Below, piece after piece: positions 1 through 6,179 of a DNA stretch of 6,179 nt. A program made the position numbers and the translations under genes. Source of the stretch: an uncultured Enterobacter sp. (GTDB taxonomy: Bacteria; Pseudomonadota; Gammaproteobacteria; Enterobacterales; Enterobacteriaceae); assembly GCA_946477805.1 (NCBI GenBank), contig CAMKZP010000238.1:1-6179 (forward strand), written 5' to 3'. Position 1 is the stretch's first letter, and every line of letters starts with the position of its first letter. Below the pieces are notes generated by a model. That model ran no database searches. It saw nothing but the letters and a program-made list of their open reading frames with translations, and had not been told where the DNA came from.

Positions 1-42
1 TTCTGCCTGTCTCGTGGGCTCGGAGATGTGTATAAGAGACAG
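1..42 (+). other. Nextera i7-side sequencing adapter (artefact)
   Basis: Not genomic DNA. Bases 1-8 (TTCTGCCT) are an 8-base i7 index, which I recognise from memory as Nextera N703 (index read AGGCAGAA). Bases 9-23 (GTCTCGTGGGCTCGG) are the Nextera read-2 adapter, and 24-42 (AGATGTGTATAAGAGACAG) are the 19-base Tn5 mosaic end used in tagmentation kits. The window starts exactly at the first index base. The junction with real sequence is at 42/43. Confidence 0.98.
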
Positions 43-344
43 CTTGAATATCACCCGTAATTGTTAACCAAGATAAGTGCGACAAATGTATTACCTCATA
101 TTATTTGTGGTGAGAATATTTATCGAGTTATGAATAAAGTCTGCTCTTTATTATTGTTTAGTTCAACGGTCAGTTCCGCACATTTATCGCAAATTTTATA
201 TTGATAGGGATAATTTTCTTACCGAATACGCAACAAACTGACAAACAATGCAGTGATGAAACGTTGCTCTTATGAATAAAGAGATAATATTGTAAACGTA
301 AGCGGTGCGGAGGCCAGATAAGCGGGCCTCGATCACACTTTTAT

Positions 345-354
345 GCTCATCCCC
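345..354 (-). promoter_or_regulatory. MalT box, distal (inverted)
   Basis: The minus strand reads GGGGATGAGC, which matches 9 of 10 positions of the known MalT box consensus GGGGAKGAGG (K is G or T). It is the best of the three boxes. It lies about 70 bases upstream of the inferred malP transcription start, and its orientation opposes malP transcription. This agrees with my memory of the E. coli malP promoter, in which the two distal boxes are inverted relative to the proximal one. Confidence 0.75.
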
Positions 355-357
355 GCT

Positions 358-367
358 ACTCCTCCCT
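358..367 (-). promoter_or_regulatory. MalT box, middle (inverted)
   Basis: The minus strand reads AGGGAGGAGT, matching 8 of 10 positions of GGGGAKGAGG with mismatches only at the two ends. It is in direct repeat with the distal box, 13 bases from start to start. A pair of boxes in direct repeat is the usual arrangement for cooperative binding of ATP- and maltotriose-bound MalT. Confidence 0.65.
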
Positions 368-380
368 GCCTAATCCCCCG

Positions 381-390
381 CAGGAGGAGG
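381..390 (+). promoter_or_regulatory. MalT box, promoter-proximal
   Basis: CAGGAGGAGG matches 8 of 10 positions of GGGGAKGAGG, with both mismatches at the 5' end. It is oriented with malP transcription. A proximal box centred near -38 is the hallmark of MalT-activated promoters and replaces a normal -35 element; a centre at 385.5 implies a start near 423. An overlapping register at 387-396 (GAGGAAGAGG) also scores 8 of 10. I prefer 381-390 because the distance to the downstream GAGCCTGGCA segment equals what I recall for E. coli. Confidence 0.65.
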
Positions 391-440
391 AAGAGGAAGA
401 ATGAGCCTGGCACACTAGCGTCAAATGTTTATTTCTCTAC

Positions 441-444
441 AGGA
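441..444 (+). promoter_or_regulatory. malP ribosome binding site
   Basis: AGGA lies 11 bases before the ATG at 456, a rather long spacing for a short Shine-Dalgarno sequence. Its last A is also the first base of an in-frame upstream ATG at 444. That upstream ATG has no ribosome binding site of its own. The site therefore supports starting malP at 456. Confidence 0.5.
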
Positions 445-455
445 TGCCGATCCCT

Positions 456-2849
456 ATGTCACAGCCTACCTTCAACAAAGCTCAATTCCAGGCTGCCCTG
501 ACGCGTCAGTGGCAGCGTTTTGGCCTTCATGCTGCTAACGAGATGACGCCTCACCAGTGGTGGCAGGCAGTGAGCGGTGCGCTCGCAGAGCAGCTGGATG
601 CTCAGCCGGTGGCGAAGCCTGTCAAAGGCCAGCGTCACGTGAACTATATCTCTATGGAATTCCTGATCGGTCGTCTGACCGGCAATAACCTGCTGAACCT
701 GGGCTGGTATCAGGAGGTGGGGGAGGTGCTTAAAGAGCACGACGTTAACCTGACCGACCTGCTGGAAGAGGAGACGGATCCCGCGCTGGGCAACGGTGGC
801 CTGGGGCGTCTGGCGGCCTGTTTCCTGGATTCCATGGCAACGGTTGGTCAGTCGGCCATCGGCTATGGCCTGAACTACCAGTACGGCCTGTTCCGCCAGT
901 CGTTCGCTGACGGGCACCAGATGGAGGCGCCGGATGACTGGCACCGCAATACCTACCCGTGGTTCCGCCACAACGCGCAGCTGGACGTGCAGGTGGGCAT
1001 TGGCGGGAAAGTCTCTAAGCAGGGGATCTGGGAACCCGCGTTCACCCTTACCGGAGAAGCCTGGGATCTGCCGGTGCTCGGCTACCGCAACGGCGTGTCG
1101 CAGCCTCTGCGCCTGTGGCAGGCGAAGCACGCCCATCCGTTTAATCTGACTAAATTTAACGATGGCGATTTCCTGCGCGCCGAGCAGCAGGGCATCGACG
1201 CCGAGAAGCTGACCAAGGTACTCTACCCGAACGACAACCATCTGGCGGGCAAAAAGCTGCGTCTGATGCAGCAGTACTTCCAGTGCGCCTGCTCCGTTGC
1301 GGACATTCTGCGCCGTCACCATCTGGCGGGCCGCAGGCTGGCGCAGCTGCCGGATTTCGAAGTCATTCAGCTTAACGATACGCACCCGACAATCGCTATT
1401 CCTGAACTGCTGCGCGTGCTGATTGATGAACACCAGCTGAGCTGGGATGACGCCTGGGCCATCACCAGCCGCACCTTCGCCTACACCAACCACACCCTGA
1501 TGCCGGAAGCGCTGGAGTGCTGGGATGAGAAGCTGGTGAAAACGCTGCTGCCGCGCCATATGCAGATCGTCAACAAAATTAACGACCAGTTTAAAACGCT
1601 GGTGGAGAAAACCTGGCCGGGCGATAAAGCGGTCTGGGCGAAGCTGGCCGTTGTGCACGACAAACAGGTGCGCATGGCGAACATGTGCGTGGTGAGCGGT
1701 TTTGCGGTAAACGGCGTGGCGGCGCTGCACTCGGACCTGGTGGTCAAAGATCTGTTCCCGGAATACCACCAGCTGTGGCCGACCAAATTCCACAACGTGA
1801 CCAACGGCATCACGCCGCGCCGCTGGATCAAACAGTGTAACCCGCTGCTGGCCGGCCTGCTGGATAAAACCCTGAAGAAAGAGTGGGCCAACGATCTGGA
1901 CCAGCTGATCGCCCTGGAAAAACAGGCCGACAGCGCGACATTCCGCGAGCAGTACCGCGCCATCAAGCTGGAGAACAAAGTCCGTCTGGCCGAGTTCGTG
2001 AAGGTGCGTACCGGGATTGAGATCAACCCGAACGCGATTTTCGACATCCAGATCAAACGCCTGCACGAGTACAAGCGTCAGCACCTGAACCTGCTGCACA
2101 TTCTGGCGCTGTACAAAGAGATCCGCGAGAACCCGCAGGCCGACCGCGTGCCGCGCGTGTTCCTGTTCGGTGCGAAAGCGGCGCCGGGCTACTACCTGGC
2201 GAAAAACATTATCCTCGCCATCAACAAAGTGGCCGCGGCGATCAACAGCGATCCGAAGGTGGGCGACAAGCTGAAGGTGGTGTTCCTGCCGGATTACTGT
2301 GTGTCTGCCGCCGAGCTGCTGATCCCGGCGGCGGATATCTCTGAACAGATTTCGACGGCAGGGAAAGAGGCGTCCGGTACCGGCAACATGAAGCTGGCGC
2401 TGAACGGCGCGCTGACCGTCGGCACGCTGGACGGGGCAAACGTCGAAATCGCCGAGAAGGTTGGCGAAGAGAACATCTTCATCTTCGGCCATACTGTAGA
2501 AGAAGTGAAAGCCATCAAGGCCAAAGGCTACGATCCGGTGAAATGGCGCAAGAAAGATAAAGTGCTGGATGCGGTGCTGAAAGAGCTGGAAAGCGGTAAA
2601 TACAGCGACGGTGATAAGCACGCGTTTGACCAGATGCTGCAGAGCATGGGCAAACAGGGCGGCGACCCGTATCTGGTCATGGCAGATTTCACGGCCTACG
2701 TTGAAGCGCAAAAACAGGTCGACGTGCTCTACCGCGACCAGGACGCCTGGACCCGCGCGTGCATCCTGAATACCGCGCGCTGCGGCATGTTCAGCTCTGA
2801 CCGCTCAATTCGTGATTATCAGGCCCGTATCTGGCAGGCAAAACGCTAA
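456..2849 (+). CDS. malP: Maltodextrin phosphorylase MalP
   Basis: Cytoplasmic glycogen/starch phosphorylase family enzyme (GT35). It uses inorganic phosphate to release glucose-1-phosphate from the non-reducing end of maltodextrins. The product is 797 residues, the E. coli MalP length, and reads as closely similar throughout. The phosphorylase glycine-rich segment GNGGLGR is at residues 112-118. The phosphate/PLP-site motif is at 532-541 (K534, R535, H537, Y539, K540). The PLP signature EASGTGNMK is at 638-646, with the Schiff-base lysine at K646. No signal peptide or membrane segment is seen, as expected. I start at ATG 456 (MSQPTF), which aligns with E. coli MSQP; an in-frame ATG at 444 would add only MPIP. 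The frame is intact with no missing catalytic residue. It is followed after 9 bases by malQ, and the promoter carries MalT boxes, so induction by maltotriose through MalT is expected. Confidence 0.97.
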   Translation: MSQPTFNKAQFQAALTRQWQRFGLHAANEMTPHQWWQAVSGALAEQLDAQPVAKPVKGQRHVNYISMEFLIGRLTGNNLLNLGWYQEVGEVLKEHDVNLTDLLEEETDPALGNGGLGRLAACFLDSMATVGQSAIGYGLNYQYGLFRQSFADGHQMEAPDDWHRNTYPWFRHNAQLDVQVGIGGKVSKQGIWEPAFTLTGEAWDLPVLGYRNGVSQPLRLWQAKHAHPFNLTKFNDGDFLRAEQQGIDAEKLTKVLYPNDNHLAGKKLRLMQQYFQCACSVADILRRHHLAGRRLAQLPDFEVIQLNDTHPTIAIPELLRVLIDEHQLSWDDAWAITSRTFAYTNHTLMPEALECWDEKLVKTLLPRHMQIVNKINDQFKTLVEKTWPGDKAVWAKLAVVHDKQVRMANMCVVSGFAVNGVAALHSDLVVKDLFPEYHQLWPTKFHNVTNGITPRRWIKQCNPLLAGLLDKTLKKEWANDLDQLIALEKQADSATFREQYRAIKLENKVRLAEFVKVRTGIEINPNAIFDIQIKRLHEYKRQHLNLLHILALYKEIRENPQADRVPRVFLFGAKAAPGYYLAKNIILAINKVAAAINSDPKVGDKLKVVFLPDYCVSAAELLIPAADISEQISTAGKEASGTGNMKLALNGALTVGTLDGANVEIAEKVGEENIFIFGHTVEEVKAIKAKGYDPVKWRKKDKVLDAVLKELESGKYSDGDKHAFDQMLQSMGKQGGDPYLVMADFTAYVEAQKQVDVLYRDQDAWTRACILNTARCGMFSSDRSIRDYQARIWQAKR

Positions 2850-2858
2850 GGAAGCGCG

Positions 2859-4940
2859 ATGGAGAGTAAACGTCTGGACAGTGCCGCGCAGGCGGCGGGA
2901 ATTAGCCTCAGTTACATCAATGCGCACGGCAAACCGCAGTCAATTGGTGCGGACACCAAAAGACGTTTGCTGGATGCCATGCACAAAACCGACGCGAAGG
3001 CGTCGGGCGCGCCGGTGCCAAACGTGAAGGTTTTCACCGCGGGCAAAAAGATGCCGCTGGCGGTGGAGGGGCGCGGCGAGTTCAGCTGGCTGCTCACCAC
3101 CGAAGAGGGGCATCAGCACAAAGGGCACACCACCGGCGGCAAAGCGCTTAACCTTCCGGCGAAGCTGCCGGAGGGCTATCACACGCTCACGCTCACCCAG
3201 GACGACCGGCGTTTCCACTGCCGGGTGATCGTCGCGCCGAAGCGCTGCTATGAACCTCAGGCGCTGCTGGAAGGCAAAAAGCTGTGGGGAGCCTGCGTGC
3301 AGCTCTACACGCTGCGCTCCGACAGCAACTGGGGCATCGGCGATTTTGGCGATCTGAAAAAGATGCTTTCAGCCGTGGGCGAGCGCGGCGGCGCGTTTAT
3401 TGGCCTCAACCCGATCCACGCGCTTTACCCGGCAAACCCGGAGAGCGCCAGCCCGTACAGCCCGTCGTCCCGCCGCTGGCTGAACGTGATTTACATCGAC
3501 GTAAACGCGCTGGACGATTTCAAAAACAGCAAAGAGGCGCAGGCGTGGTGGAAGCTTGAGACCACGCAGCAGATGCTCAGGCAGGCGCGCGAGGCCGACT
3601 GGGTGGACTACTCCACCGTGACGTCCCTGAAGATGGCCGCGCTGCGCCTGGCGTGGAAAGGCTTTGCAAAGCGCAACGACGAGCAGATGTCGGCCTTCCG
3701 CCAGTTTGTGGCGCGGGAGGGCGAAAGCCTTTACTGGCAGGCGGCGTTCGACGCGCTGCATGCCTGGCAGGTGAAAGAAGACGAGATGCGCTGGGGCTGG
3801 CCGGTATGGCCTGAAGCCTATCAAACCGTTGATACCCCGGAAGTTAAAGCCTTCTGTAAAAAACAGGCCGACGAGGTGGATTTCTTCCTGTGGCTGCAGT
3901 GGCTGGCGTACAGCCAGTTTGCCGCCTGCTGGCAGGTGAGCCAGAGCTACAAAATGCCGATCGGCCTCTATCGTGACCTGGCGGTAGGTGTGGCAGAAGG
4001 CGGGGCGGAAACCTGGTGCGACCGCGAGCTTTACTGCCTGAAAGCCTCCGTGGGGGCGCCGCCGGATATTCTTGGCCCGCTCGGCCAGAACTGGGGCCTG
4101 CCGCCTATGGATCCGCACGTCATGGCGGCCCGCGGCTACGAGCCGTTTATCGACCTGCTGCGCGCTAATATGCAGAACTGCGGGGCGCTGCGTATCGACC
4201 ACGTGATGTCCGTGCTGCGTCTGTGGTGGATCCCGTACGGTGAAACGGCAGACCACGGCGCTTACGTGCAGTATCCGGTTGACGATCTGCTCGCGATCCT
4301 GGCCCTGGAAAGCCAGCGTCATCAGTGCATGGTGATCGGTGAAGATCTGGGGACGGTGCCGGTTGAGATCGTCAGCAAGCTCCGCGACAGCGGCGTGTAC
4401 TCGTATAAAGTGCTCTATTTTGAAAACGACCATGAGAAAACCTTCCGCGCGCCGCAGGCGTATCCGGAACAGTCGATGGCAGTCGCGACGACGCATGACC
4501 TTCCTGTCCTTCGTGGCTATTGGGAAAGCGGCGATCTGACGCTCGGTAAAACGCTGGGGCTGTATCCTGACGAAGAGGTTCTGCGTGGCCTGTATCAGGA
4601 CCGCGAGCTGGCGAAGCAGGGCCTGCTGGATGCGCTGCACAAGCACGGCTGTCTGCCGAAGCGCGCCGGGCATAAGGCATCGCTGATGTCGATGACCCCA
4701 ACGCTTAACCGTGGCCTGCAGCGCTATATTGCCGACAGCAACAGCGCCCTGCTGGGCCTGCAGCCGGAAGACTGGATTGATATGGCGGAGCCGGTAAACG
4801 TTCCGGGCACCAGCTATCAGTACAAGAACTGGCGTCGCAAGCTCTCCATGACGCTTGAGAACATGTTTGCCGATGACGGGGTGAACAGGCTGATTAAGGA
4901 TTTGGACAAGCGCAGAAAGGCGGTGGATAAGAAGCGGTAG
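2859..4940 (+). CDS. malQ: 4-alpha-glucanotransferase (amylomaltase) MalQ
   Basis: Cytoplasmic GH77 enzyme that transfers glucosyl and dextrinyl units between maltodextrins. It turns maltose and maltotriose into glucose plus longer chains that MalP can phosphorolyse. The product is 693 residues, one fewer than E. coli MalQ as I recall it. An N-terminal accessory region of about 140 residues, typical of the enterobacterial MalQ type, precedes the catalytic barrel. The donor-site segment SPYSPSSRRWLN is at 198-209. The catalytic trio is intact: nucleophile D447 in ALRIDHV, acid/base E495 in VIGEDLGT, and D547 in TTHDLP. Each is offset by one from E. coli D448, E496 and D548. The ATG at 2859 has a good ribosome binding site, TAAGGA (2847-2852), overlapping the malP stop codon, so translation is probably coupled. 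The C-terminus is lysine/arginine-rich, as in E. coli. Confidence 0.97.
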   Translation: MESKRLDSAAQAAGISLSYINAHGKPQSIGADTKRRLLDAMHKTDAKASGAPVPNVKVFTAGKKMPLAVEGRGEFSWLLTTEEGHQHKGHTTGGKALNLPAKLPEGYHTLTLTQDDRRFHCRVIVAPKRCYEPQALLEGKKLWGACVQLYTLRSDSNWGIGDFGDLKKMLSAVGERGGAFIGLNPIHALYPANPESASPYSPSSRRWLNVIYIDVNALDDFKNSKEAQAWWKLETTQQMLRQAREADWVDYSTVTSLKMAALRLAWKGFAKRNDEQMSAFRQFVAREGESLYWQAAFDALHAWQVKEDEMRWGWPVWPEAYQTVDTPEVKAFCKKQADEVDFFLWLQWLAYSQFAACWQVSQSYKMPIGLYRDLAVGVAEGGAETWCDRELYCLKASVGAPPDILGPLGQNWGLPPMDPHVMAARGYEPFIDLLRANMQNCGALRIDHVMSVLRLWWIPYGETADHGAYVQYPVDDLLAILALESQRHQCMVIGEDLGTVPVEIVSKLRDSGVYSYKVLYFENDHEKTFRAPQAYPEQSMAVATTHDLPVLRGYWESGDLTLGKTLGLYPDEEVLRGLYQDRELAKQGLLDALHKHGCLPKRAGHKASLMSMTPTLNRGLQRYIADSNSALLGLQPEDWIDMAEPVNVPGTSYQYKNWRRKLSMTLENMFADDGVNRLIKDLDKRRKAVDKKR

Positions 4941-4950
4941 TTTCACCTTC

Positions 4951-5003
4951 ACCCCATAGGGGCGAGAGGCTCGATCGGTTCCCTCTCCCCGATGGGGAGA
5001 GGG
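4951..5003. repeat. GC-rich palindromic repeat between convergent genes
   Basis: The gap between the malQ and gntT stop codons holds a perfect 10-base-pair palindrome, CCCTCTCCCC (4981-4990) and GGGGAGAGGG (4994-5003), around a 3-base GAT loop. A smaller stem CCCC-ATA-GGGG (4952-4962) precedes it. GGGGCGAGAGG (4959-4969) could instead pair with CCTCTCCCC (4982-4990) with one bulged C, so the two units are related. The sequence resembles the dispersed REP-like elements of the type CCCTCTCCCC-loop-GGGGAGAGGG found between genes in Enterobacter and relatives. Its likely roles are protecting 3' mRNA ends or limiting readthrough of the convergent transcripts. There is no T-tract on either strand, so it is not a standard intrinsic terminator. 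Confidence 0.65.
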
Positions 5004-5011
5004 TTAGGGGA

Positions 5012-6131
5012 TCAGATAACCATATTCAGCAGCAGAACCCCGACCAGGCCGCACACCGAAATGATGGTTTCCAGCGCGGACCAGGACTTGATGGTTTCAC
5101 CGATTGTCAGGTTGAAGTACTCCTTGAACAGCCAGAAGCCCGGATCGTTAACGTGGGAGAAAATCACGCTACCGGAACCGACGGCGATAACCATAAGCTC
5201 AGGGCTTACGCCCGTGGTTGCAATCAGTGGTGCCACGATCCCGCCCGCCGTAATTGCCGCCACGGTTGCGGAACCCAGCGCGATACGCAGAACGGCTGCG
5301 ATAAACCATGCCATAAACAGCGGGGAGAGGCTGGTGGCGTGCATCATGGACGCAATGTATTTATCCACGCCGCTGTCGACCAGAACCTGCTTGAACGCAC
5401 CGCCGCCGCCGATGATCAACAGCATCATGGCAATGATTTTGATGGAAGAGGTCAGCGTGTCGTTGATCTGATCCATTGAACGACCGCGGTTGAGACCGAA
5501 GGTGAACATCGCAATCAGGACCGCAATCAGCGTGGCCATCACCGGGTCACCAAGGAACTCGGCAACGGACAGGAACGCGTGACCTTTCGGCAGAACCATC
5601 TCAGCGACGGCACGCATCGCCATCAGGATCACCGGCACCAGTGAGGTCCAGACGCTGACGCCAAAGCCGGGCATCTCCTCTTCGGTGAAGGTTTTCGCGC
5701 TGTACAGGCCTTCCGGAATGGGCTTATCGATGCCTTTCAGGAAACGAGCAAACACCGGGCCTGCCAGGATAACGGTGGGGATCGCCAGAATCGTACCGAA
5801 CAGCAGGGTTTTACCCATATCCGCGTGGAAGATGGTTGCGATAGCGGTTGGGCCCGGGTGCGGAGGCAGGAAGCCGTGGGTCACGGACAGCGCCGCCGCC
5901 ATTGGCACACCGACATACAGCAGCGGGATGCTGGCCGCCGCCGCAATGGTGAATACCAGCGGCAGCATCAGCACGAAGCCCACTTCGTAGAACAGCGCGA
6001 AACCCACGGTAAAACCGGTTAACACCACCGCCCACTGAATGTGCTGCTTGCCGAATTTGGCAATCAGGGTGGTGGCAATGCGCTGCGCACCGCCGCAGTC
6101 TGCCAGCATTTTGCCGAGCATGGCGCCGAAG
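5012..6131 (-). CDS. gntT: High-affinity gluconate permease GntT (5' end missing)
   Basis: Inner-membrane gluconate:proton symporter of the GntP family. The 372 native residues end in LLNMVI and read as closely similar to E. coli GntT (438 residues), so about 66 N-terminal residues are lost at the insert edge. The fragment is mostly hydrophobic membrane segments. It keeps the family motif HGFLPPHPGP (residues 85-94 of the fragment), a hydrophilic loop near KGIDKPIPEGLYSAKTF, the RIALGSATVAAITAGG segment, and GSGSVIFSHVNDPGFW (318-333). The first fully native codon is F at 6130-6128. The apparent start ATG at 6148 lies in adapter and gives the false leader MCIRDS. The gene converges with malQ, stop to stop 71 bases apart, as in E. 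coli. The promoter and any GntR or CRP sites are outside the window. The paralogues GntU, GntP and IdnT are less likely given sequence and neighbours. Confidence 0.94.
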
Positions 6132-6179
6132 CTGTCTCTTATACACATCTGACGCTGCCGACGACTAGTCGAGTGTAGA
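6132..6179 (-). other. Nextera i5-side sequencing adapter (artefact)
   Basis: Not genomic DNA. CTGTCTCTTATACACATCT (6132-6150) is the reverse complement of the 19-base Tn5 mosaic end. GACGCTGCCGACGA (6151-6164) is the reverse complement of the read-1 adapter. CTAGTCGA (6165-6172) is the reverse complement of index TCGACTAG, which I recognise from memory as Nextera S513. GTGTAGA (6173-6179) starts the P5 flow-cell sequence. The reverse strand of this block supplies the false first codons of the gntT reading frame. Confidence 0.98.

Larger units (their letters stand above)
345..423 (+). promoter_or_regulatory. malPQ promoter (MalT-dependent)
   Basis: This segment combines the three MalT boxes with a probable core promoter. 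If the proximal box sits near -38, transcription begins near 423, and the -10 hexamer would be CACACT (411-416). That keeps only the key A2 and T6 of TATAAT plus A4, so it is a weak promoter needing an activator. No credible -35 is seen. The segment GAGCCTGGCA-ACTAGCG (403-420) looks conserved with the E. coli malP promoter as I remember it. The resulting leader would be about 33 bases. The start point is inferred, not observed. Confidence 0.65.
43..455. other. malT-malP intergenic region (left part truncated)
   Basis: This 413-base stretch has no supportable gene. Its left two-thirds (43-300) is clearly AT-rich compared with the GC-rich genes to the right. In E. coli the divergent regulator gene malT lies on this side of malP. 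No malT-like coding sequence is visible on the minus strand, so its start lies left of 43. Visible structures are an 11/12 inverted repeat (78-89 with 180-191), a 12-base direct repeat TTATGAATAAAG (128-139 and 270-281), a 7-base-pair hairpin (133-139 with 146-152) and a 6-base-pair hairpin GAGGCC/GGCCTC (310-315 with 325-330). The right end (345 onward) is the malP promoter. The malT promoter presumably reads leftwards from here, but I could not place it convincingly. Confidence 0.7.

Noticed and set aside
310..330. GAGGCC/GGCCTC hairpin upstream of the MalT boxes as a terminator or attenuator
   Set aside because: The stem is only 6 base pairs with a 9-base loop and no T-tract, and it lies upstream of the inferred malP start. 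It is probably chance.
319..340. A CRP site around CGATCACACTT
   Set aside because: The right half (ATCACA) is good but the left half (GCGGG where TGTGA is expected) is poor. A second candidate on the minus strand over 180-200 (TGCGA-N6-TGCGG) is no better. CRP control through malT is known in E. coli, but I cannot place the site.
459..2711. A 750-codon open frame antisense to malP, and a 527-codon open frame (3369-4952) antisense to malQ
   Set aside because: Both lie opposite well-recognised enzymes. Their translations are rich in Arg, Val, His and Gln in the way expected when strongly GC-biased codons are read backwards, and they show no recognisable domain. Long antisense frames are common in such genes.
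2812..3027. A short + strand frame bridging the malP stop and the malQ start
   Set aside because: It is out of frame with both genes, overlaps conserved coding sequence and has a low-complexity, arginine-rich translation. It is a shadow frame.
4981..5003. The strong hairpin as an intrinsic transcription terminator
   Set aside because: After the stem the + strand reads TTAGGGG and the minus strand AACCGATCG; neither has a run of T residues. I list it as a palindromic repeat instead.
4992..5990. Open frames on the + strand opposite gntT (for example 4992-5471 and 5685-5990)
   Set aside because: They are antisense to a clearly recognised permease, have no convincing ribosome binding site and show no family resemblance.
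24..6150. The 19-base inverted repeats at the two ends as a Tn5-like composite transposon carrying malPQ-gntT
   Set aside because: The repeats are engineered mosaic ends joined to sequencing adapter and index on their outer sides, with ordinary chromosomal genes between them and no transposase gene. They are library ends.

Overview
The window is a piece of an enterobacterial chromosome with untrimmed Illumina Nextera adapter sequence on both ends. True genomic DNA runs from about 43 to 6131. Bases 1-42 and 6132-6179 are library adapters, each carrying an index. The encoded proteins read like close relatives of Escherichia coli MalP, MalQ and GntT. The GC-rich codon use and the gene-to-gene differences from E. 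coli suggest Enterobacter, Lelliottia, Leclercia, Kosakonia or a similar genus. The genus cannot be fixed from the sequence alone.

Layout: 43-455 is an AT-rich intergenic region ending in the malP promoter, where three sites resembling the MalT activator box can be read. In E. coli this region separates the divergent malT and malPQ; the malT start codon is not in the window. Then come malP (456-2849, maltodextrin phosphorylase) and malQ (2859-4940, 4-alpha-glucanotransferase), both on the + strand and 9 bases apart, clearly one operon. A 71-base gap (4941-5011) holds a GC-rich palindromic repeat. The last gene, gntT (5012-6131, minus strand, high-affinity gluconate permease), converges on malQ and has lost about 66 N-terminal codons to the end of the insert.

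How the genes work together: MalQ disproportionates maltose and short maltodextrins into glucose plus longer chains. MalP phosphorolyses chains of adequate length to glucose-1-phosphate. The pair is the cytoplasmic core of the MalT-controlled maltose regulon. GntT imports gluconate and belongs to a separate system; its position beside malQ matches the order known in E. coli.

I see no undescribed biological system here. The most consequential observation is technical. The adapters create a false start for the gntT reading frame (the MCIRDS peptide) and would also look like Tn5-type inverted repeats to a mobile-element search. The more modest biological points are the purine-rich promoter-proximal MalT site, the palindromic repeat between the convergent genes, and possible operator-like repeats in the malT-side intergenic DNA.
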